From positions 1 to 34,236 of the forward strand of contig JAPHSI010000136.1 of NCBI GenBank assembly GCA_026193155.1: DNA of 34,236 nucleotides, read 5' to 3'. The stretch is from Sulfurimonadaceae bacterium (GTDB lineage Bacteria > Campylobacterota > Campylobacteria > Campylobacterales > Sulfurimonadaceae). Below the pieces are notes generated by a model that saw nothing but the letters and a program-made list of their open reading frames with translations, did not search any database and was not told the origin of the DNA. The first letter of the stretch is position 1; each line of letters starts with the position of its first letter. A program made the position numbers and the translations under genes. Shown here piece by piece: positions 29,640 to 34,236 of this stretch.

Positions 29640-31125
29640 CCAACTCTATATTAATATTAATTTTCATCCCCTTCATTGATGCTGCAACCTCTTCATTAGT
29701 TAATGCTTTTAGAAGTTTTTTAAGAGATTCAACACCATCGCTATTTGCCTCAATATTGGTATCAGTTGGGATTTCTGTATCCTCAATATCTAATGTTTCA
29801 GTCATAGGCAACTCTTCTTGAGCGTCTAATTCATCTTCATTTAACTCACCAACGGCAACTCTTAAACTATTAGTAGTCAAAGAAGAAAATTCATCAATAT
29901 CTATCTCACTATTTAAATCTTCTTCTGTTAATTCCTCTTCAGCCGACTCTATTAATTCTTCTAAGTTTGAATCATCCAATGATTCCTCTTCTAAACTTAA
30001 TTCTTCCTCTTCTAGGTCTGCAGCAAGTTCTTCAGACATATCATCACTTAACTCATCTTCAACATCATCTGATTCTAAAGAATCTTCAGAATCTTCGCTA
30101 CCTTCTTCTAAGTCAAGATCATCTAAACCTAAATCATCTTCCAATTCTTTTGAATTATCAGTATCAGATTCTAAATCAAAATCATCAAGTTCTAAATCAT
30201 CTTCAGTATCTGAATCTTCTTCAAGGTCATCTAAACCTAAATCATCTTCATTTACATCTTCTTCTGCCATATCAGAGTCTTCCTCACTTATTTCTTCTTT
30301 GTCATCTAGACCTAACTCTTCAGTACCCTCAGAGTCTTCACTTTCTTCTAAATCAAGGTCATCTAAATTTAATTCATCTTCCAATTCATCTGTATTATCT
30401 TCAGCACTCTCTAAATCATCTAAATCAAGATCATTTAAACCAAGTTCATCATCTAAACTATCTACATCTTTGTCATTTTCTTCTAATAGGTCTTGTACTT
30501 CTTGAAGTTCATCTTTATCTAAAATAGAATCCAATTCTTCTTCATCTTCTAAATCATCTAAATTTAGCTCATCATCAAGATTCAGCTCTTCGCCTTCATC
30601 CTCTAAATCATCTTCTTCTAAGTCATCAAGATTCAGCTCTTCGCCTTCATCCTCTAAATCATCTTCTTCTAAGTCATCAAGGTTAAGTTCTTCATCTTCT
30701 AAATCTATCTCTTCATCTTCTTTATCATCCAGATTAATATTATCCATATCATCTGTTTCTTCTTCATCTATCTCATCGTTAATGGGTGTATCCATATCAT
30801 CAGATTCTACATCACGACCAAAATGAGAAAATATCTCAACTAAATCTGTCGGTAAAAAAGGTTTTTTGAGTGTCGATGTAAACCCCTCTTCAAATTCTGC
30901 ATCCTTAGAACAAATATATAAGGATTTGTCGTATATTATTTTTGATTTTAGTTCCTGCATTAGCTCATGCTTAAATACAGTATCATCAACGACAACTAAA
31001 TCATATGAACCAGTATTTACTTCATCAATATTTGTAGCTACATCTAGTTCATCGGAAGTTTTTTGAGCACTTAGCGTTACTAATTTATTTACAACTGGGT
31101 TATCATTTAAGAGTAAAATTTTCAA
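29617..31125 (-). CDS. Highly acidic repeat protein with N-terminal receiver-like domain
   Basis: A 502-residue protein. Residues 1-105 resemble a degenerate receiver domain (MKILLLNDNPVVNKLVTLSA, YDLVVVDDTVF with D48 near the phospho-site, KKPFLPTDLVEIFSHFG with a conserved-type Lys-Pro). Residues about 108-430 are extremely acidic and low-complexity, with many DDL/DLEE units, among them two perfect 17-residue copies. The C-terminal 50 residues (LKKLLKALTNEEVAASMKGM, then KININIELGG) are not low-complexity. Campylobacter has a 'highly acidic protein' between gmk and fliR (Cj1178c as I recall), so this is a conserved gene of unknown function; a flagellar role is guessed from its neighbour. 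Confidence 0.85.
   Translation of the reverse strand: MKILLLNDNPVVNKLVTLSAQKTSDELDVATNIDEVNTGSYDLVVVDDTVFKHELMQELKSKIIYDKSLYICSKDAEFEEGFTSTLKKPFLPTDLVEIFSHFGRDVESDDMDTPINDEIDEEETDDMDNINLDDKEDEEIDLEDEELNLDDLEEDDLEDEGEELNLDDLEEDDLEDEGEELNLDDELNLDDLEDEEELDSILDKDELQEVQDLLEENDKDVDSLDDELGLNDLDLDDLESAEDNTDELEDELNLDDLDLEESEDSEGTEELGLDDKEEISEEDSDMAEEDVNEDDLGLDDLEEDSDTEDDLELDDFDLESDTDNSKELEDDLGLDDLDLEEGSEDSEDSLESDDVEDELSDDMSEELAADLEEEELSLEEESLDDSNLEELIESAEEELTEEDLNSEIDIDEFSSLTTNSLRVAVGELNEDELDAQEELPMTETLDIEDTEIPTDTNIEANSDGVESLKKLLKALTNEEVAASMKGMKININIELGGDKSES
30572..30673 (-). repeat. Perfect 51-bp tandem duplication in the acidic gene
   Basis: Two identical 51-bp units (30572-30622 and 30623-30673), each coding for 17 residues of the pattern ELNLDDLEEDDLEDEGE, followed by a diverging third copy. 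The unit is a multiple of three, so copy-number change keeps the frame and alters protein length. Found by direct comparison of the bases. Confidence 0.9.
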
Positions 31126-31161
31126 GACTTTTTCCTTTATAGTTATTGTATCAAAAAAAAA

Positions 31162-31926
31162 CTAAAAAAGTATCTCCAGATAATTAAAAGCTTCTTGAAC
31201 ATGACCTTTAAACACTAACATAGTAGATGTTAGTATCGCTATAAGTACTATAAATGCAAATGCAATTTTAATAGGAAAACCAATTACGAGTAAGTTAAAC
31301 TGCGGCATTGTTTTCATAAGCATCCCAAATATAACATCCTGTAAAAATGTAAGTGCTATAATAGGAAAAGCTATTATGAACCCTACTAAGAACATCTTTG
31401 AAGATGCTTCTATAGTATATCTAAATAGATTTTCCTGCATTAAAAATCCTCCAAGTGGAATCTGAGACAATGAATCATTTATAAACAAAAGTAACCAGTG
31501 GTGCATGTCAATCGAGAGTAATACCATAAGTGCTAAAAGTGACAAAAACTGAGAAATAATCGGCATTGATACACCTGTTTGAGGATCAATCGCACTTGCC
31601 ATAGAGAAACCCATCATAAATGAAATCTGTCCCCCTGCAAACGTTATTACATTATAAGCTACCTGAAGGACTACACCAATAGCTAAACCAAATAAAATCT
31701 CACTAAGAATTGCGATAATTACACTTACAATATTTAATGAAATCTCTAATTGTGGCATAGATGAGTAAAAAACTATAGTAAAAACAAAAGCTAAAGCTGC
31801 CTTTATAGTTTGTGGAATATTTTGATGTGAAAAAATAGGAGCAGCCATAAACATAGCTGCAAAACGAAAAAACAAAAGTATAAAACCAACTACATAATCT
31901 TGAGTAAAAACTTGAGCCCAAGACAT
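31162..31926 (-). CDS. fliR: Flagellar export apparatus protein FliR
   Basis: A 254-residue inner-membrane protein of the flagellar type III export gate. Recognisable segments: VGFILLFFRFAAMFMAAPIF near the N terminus, GLAIGVVLQVAYNVITFAGG, MGFSMASAIDPQTGVSMPII (the FliR GxxMAxxxDPxxGxxxPxxxQ signature) and FIIAFPIIALTFLQDVIFGM. It follows the ABC ATPase gene immediately and precedes the acidic-protein gene. Confidence 0.94.
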   Translation of the reverse strand: MSWAQVFTQDYVVGFILLFFRFAAMFMAAPIFSHQNIPQTIKAALAFVFTIVFYSSMPQLEISLNIVSVIIAILSEILFGLAIGVVLQVAYNVITFAGGQISFMMGFSMASAIDPQTGVSMPIISQFLSLLALMVLLSIDMHHWLLLFINDSLSQIPLGGFLMQENLFRYTIEASSKMFLVGFIIAFPIIALTFLQDVIFGMLMKTMPQFNLLVIGFPIKIAFAFIVLIAILTSTMLVFKGHVQEAFNYLEILF

Positions 31927-32571
31927 CTATTTGACTCTTACTAGCTCTTTATTTTCGAGTTTGTACACTATATCACAATCCTGTGCGAACTCTTCATTGT
32001 GAGTGACTAAGACCATACCTGCCTCTTCTTCATTTACATAGTCGAAAAATATTTTTTTAACTTCATCTCCTGTTACATTATCTAAATTTCCTGTCGGCTC
32101 ATCTACAAAAATAATTTTAGGTTTTTTAGTTAAAACTCTTGCAATTGAGATACGCTGTTGTTGCCCGCCTGAGAGTTCTGTAACTTTTTGCTCTAAAGTA
32201 TTTTCTACTCCAAGACTTTTTAGAAGTTCTAAATCTATATCTTTACCCGATAATATAGAAGAAATTTCTAAATTTTCTTCAACTGAAAAACCTTTAAAAA
32301 GATAATGTTGCTGAAAAACAAGTCCAAGCTTATTTCTTTTTATCTGCTCTAACTCTTTTGCACTCATAGAAGATACATCTTTACCAAAAAGATATACCTC
32401 TCCTTCATTTGGAGATAACAAAGTCGCTAATATATTTAATAAAGTTGATTTTCCACTTCCGCTTAAACCGATAATTGCGATACTTTGTTTTGTATCTAAT
32501 TGTAGTGAAACGTTTGAAAAAAGTTCAGTATCAAATGAATGAGAAAGATTATTTGCTTTTAATAAATTCAT
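31927..32571 (-). CDS. ABC transporter ATPase, LolD-like
   Basis: A 214-residue ABC ATPase. Walker A GLSGSGKST (35-43), Q-loop FQQHYLF, signature LSGGQQQRISIARVL, Walker B IIFVDEPTGNLDN and the switch TH in MVLVTHNEEF are all intact, as in LolD/MacB-type exporters. LolD works with membrane subunits to release lipoproteins from the inner membrane; no partner permease is adjacent, so the identity is provisional (FtsE/MacB-like alternatives). Its stop directly abuts the fliR start, a conserved neighbourhood in Campylobacterota. Confidence 0.85.
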   Translation of the reverse strand: MNLLKANNLSHSFDTELFSNVSLQLDTKQSIAIIGLSGSGKSTLLNILATLLSPNEGEVYLFGKDVSSMSAKELEQIKRNKLGLVFQQHYLFKGFSVEENLEISSILSGKDIDLELLKSLGVENTLEQKVTELSGGQQQRISIARVLTKKPKIIFVDEPTGNLDNVTGDEVKKIFFDYVNEEEAGMVLVTHNEEFAQDCDIVYKLENKELVRVK

Positions 32572-32593
32572 GTATGAATTATATCAAAAACAT

Positions 32594-34236
32594 CTATTGT
32601 TTATTTTTTAAATATTCAATAAATTCACTTTTTGGTAAAGGTTTACTTTCAAAGTAGCCTTGCATAAAAGTACACTTTTTAGATTTTAAATATTCAAAAT
32701 GGTAAATTGTCTCTACTCCTTCAGCAATTGTTTTTAAATTAAGTATGTTAGCAAAGTTTATTATTGTATCTACAAATTTTTGATTTTCACTACTCTCATT
32801 CATAGTTCTAATAAATGATTGGTCTATTTTTAAAATATCGATTGGTAATTTTCTGAGATTACTGAGTGATGAATATCCTGTTCCAAAATCATCAATACTT
32901 AGTGTAAAACCATAATCTTTTAATTTATTTAACTTTATCAGACAATCATCCGAAAAGTTTGCAAAATAAGTTTCGGTTATTTCAAATTCTATATTTTTTG
33001 CTGAAACACCATATTTTTCAACTATAGCTACTATCTTCTCATAAAGTGTAGCAACAGATATATCATATCCAGATAGATTAACAGCTACTTTAATATCTCT
33101 ATAACCCATATCAATCCAAGTAGACATATCTTTACATACAGTTTCTAAAACATATAAATCTATCTTATCTACTATACGCATCTGTTCTGCAATTGGTATG
33201 AACTTATCAGGTGGAATAAACCCTTCACCAAGACTAATCCATCTTACCAAAGCTTCAGCACCTATAACCTTATTCGTTTCCAAATCTATCTTTGGTTGAT
33301 AATGAACCAAAAACTCATTATTTTTTATAGCAGTTTGAAGGGATGTCTCAATTAAAACTTTATCGTTAGCTTTTTCAGTCATATCTTTCTCATAAAAACT
33401 TATTCTATTTTTTCCCTCATCTTTTGATTTATACATTGCAGTATCTGCATGTTGCAGTAGTATATGTATATCCTCTCCGTCATTTGGATATACACTTATA
33501 CCAATACTTGCGGAAACATATATACTCATATCATCAATAATTATCTCTTTACTTACATTATCTAATATATCTTTACATATATAGACAATATCATCTGTAG
33601 ATTCAATATTTTCAAATATGATTGTAAACTCATCTCCACCTAACCTTGAGATAGTATCTGAATCCCTTATACAGTTTGATATTATTTTTGATATTTTTAC
33701 TAACAGCTTATCTCCAATAGGATGACCTTTTGTATCATTTACATTTTTAAACCCATCTATATCTATAAATGCTAAAGCTAATTTATTATTATTTCTTTTT
33801 GCTATATCTATAGCATGTTTAAACCTGTCTTGAAATAAAACCCTATTTGGTAAATCTGTTAACGGGTCAAAGTGAGCCATATGGACAACTCTCTCTTCAG
33901 CATCTTTTTTAGCAGTTATATCATGTAAAGAACTTATAAAATATTTTATATCTCCATTATCATGTTTGATACTTGATATACTTTCAATAGAAACAAATAT
34001 CTCACCATCTTTGTTTCTATTCCATACTTCGTTTTGATAATAACCTTTCTCAAGTAAGGTTTTCCATAAGTTTTCGTAAAATTCTTTTTTGTGATGTGTA
34101 GACTTTAATATATTTGCATTTTTTCCTATAACTTCATCTTCTGTGTAACCTGTTAAATCTGTGAAGGCTTTATTTATACGAAGTATTTTTCCATTTATAT
34201 CAGTTATAAATACAGCTTCTAAAGTATTACTAAAAA
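32594..34236 (-). CDS. PAS-GGDEF-EAL cyclic-di-GMP protein, 5' end cut
   Basis: At least 546 residues; the start lies beyond the window. The frame is open from 34236. It begins with a PAS domain (AVFITDINGKILRINKAFTD, NEVWNRNKDGEIF, then ISSLHDITAKKDAEERVVHM), followed by a GGDEF domain starting MAHFDPLTDLPNRVLFQDRF and containing ISRLGGDEFTIIFE, then an EAL domain with HYQPKIDLETNKVIGAEALV and, later, DDFGTGYSSLSNLRKL. The RLGGDEF and EAL motifs are intact, so both synthesis and hydrolysis of c-di-GMP are possible; the direction is not known. The PAS domain may sense a small ligand. A shorter ATG start at 33880 would remove the PAS domain and is not the real gene start. Confidence 0.9.
   Translation of the reverse strand, partial: FSNTLEAVFITDINGKILRINKAFTDLTGYTEDEVIGKNANILKSTHHKKEFYENLWKTLLEKGYYQNEVWNRNKDGEIFVSIESISSIKHDNGDIKYFISSLHDITAKKDAEERVVHMAHFDPLTDLPNRVLFQDRFKHAIDIAKRNNNKLALAFIDIDGFKNVNDTKGHPIGDKLLVKISKIISNCIRDSDTISRLGGDEFTIIFENIESTDDIVYICKDILDNVSKEIIIDDMSIYVSASIGISVYPNDGEDIHILLQHADTAMYKSKDEGKNRISFYEKDMTEKANDKVLIETSLQTAIKNNEFLVHYQPKIDLETNKVIGAEALVRWISLGEGFIPPDKFIPIAEQMRIVDKIDLYVLETVCKDMSTWIDMGYRDIKVAVNLSGYDISVATLYEKIVAIVEKYGVSAKNIEFEITETYFANFSDDCLIKLNKLKDYGFTLSIDDFGTGYSSLSNLRKLPIDILKIDQSFIRTMNESSENQKFVDTIINFANILNLKTIAEGVETIYHFEYLKSKKCTFMQGYFESKPLPKSEFIEYLKNKQ

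Noticed and set aside
29967..30527. A long plus-strand open frame opposite the acidic gene, with Leu/Asn/His-rich repeats.
   Set aside because: It is the antisense reading of the repetitive acidic codons, with no ribosome-binding site and no family resemblance.
30541..30700. Tandem repeats as a possible CRISPR-like array.
   Set aside because: Units are directly adjacent without spacers, in frame, and code for acidic residues; no cas genes are nearby.

Overview
The window looks like a chromosomal segment of a denitrifying Campylobacterota bacterium, most like Sulfurimonas or a close relative. The DNA is AT-rich. The block argS-tatA-gmk-acidic protein-fliR-ABC ATPase is, from memory, the arrangement found in Campylobacter and relatives. 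The centre carries a cytochrome cd1 denitrification island. No tRNA, rRNA, insertion sequence, prophage or CRISPR array was seen.

Layout. 1-3522, all on the minus strand: the 5' end of rpsL, a cyclic-nucleotide-binding-domain protein, an NhaC-type antiporter and a GNAT protein. 3576-6122, plus strand: an L,D-transpeptidase-like exported protein, a Sel1-repeat protein and a five-haem cytochrome c. 6119-11615, minus strand: one tight operon nirC-nirJ-nirF-nirE followed by a histidine kinase with a flavodiiron-like (ODP) sensor domain and its response regulator. 11832-16148, minus strand: a 108-aa membrane protein, norC, norB, a 50-aa membrane protein and nirS. 16364-17756: a divergent pair of small membrane/lipoprotein genes and a cysteine-free Crp/Fnr regulator of DNR type. 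17859-19953: a TrpD2-like protein and an MFS transporter. 20015-21928: an MIP18/DUF59 protein, a DUF2249 protein and a haem-copper-oxidase-like membrane protein. 21948-22894: precorrin-2 dehydrogenase plus a small membrane protein. 23040-24890: fused siroheme decarboxylase plus three small membrane proteins. 24893-26987: hemerythrin-PAS protein and a second five-haem cytochrome. 27072-32571: the housekeeping/flagellar block. 32594-34236: a PAS-GGDEF-EAL protein cut by the window edge.

How it works together. Nitrite is reduced to NO by NirS and NO to N2O by NorCB. Haem d1 for NirS can be built from uroporphyrinogen III by NirE, the CysG_N/Met8-like protein, fused NirDL, NirJ, NirF and NirC, with genes split over two loci. 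Seven copies of a TTGAT-N4-ATCAA-like box (0-1 mismatch) lie in six intergenic regions. Each is followed 21-23 bp later by a recognisable -10 hexamer, which is class II activator spacing. The regulator at 17127-17756 keeps the Glu..SerArg recognition signature expected to read this half-site and has no cysteines, so it is more likely an NO-type (DNR) than an Fe-S (FNR) sensor. The boxes tie nir, nor, haem d1 synthesis, the ODP two-component system, the DUF59/DUF2249/membrane operon, the pentahaem-hemerythrin operon and several unknown small membrane proteins into one predicted nitrosative regulon.

Genes not obvious from long-ORF calling are a 50-aa protein (13540-13692) and a 53-aa protein (24439-24600). 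Several starts are corrected on ribosome-binding-site or overlap evidence: nirS, nirC, the precorrin-2 dehydrogenase, its downstream partner, the 131-aa gene and the TrpD2-like gene.
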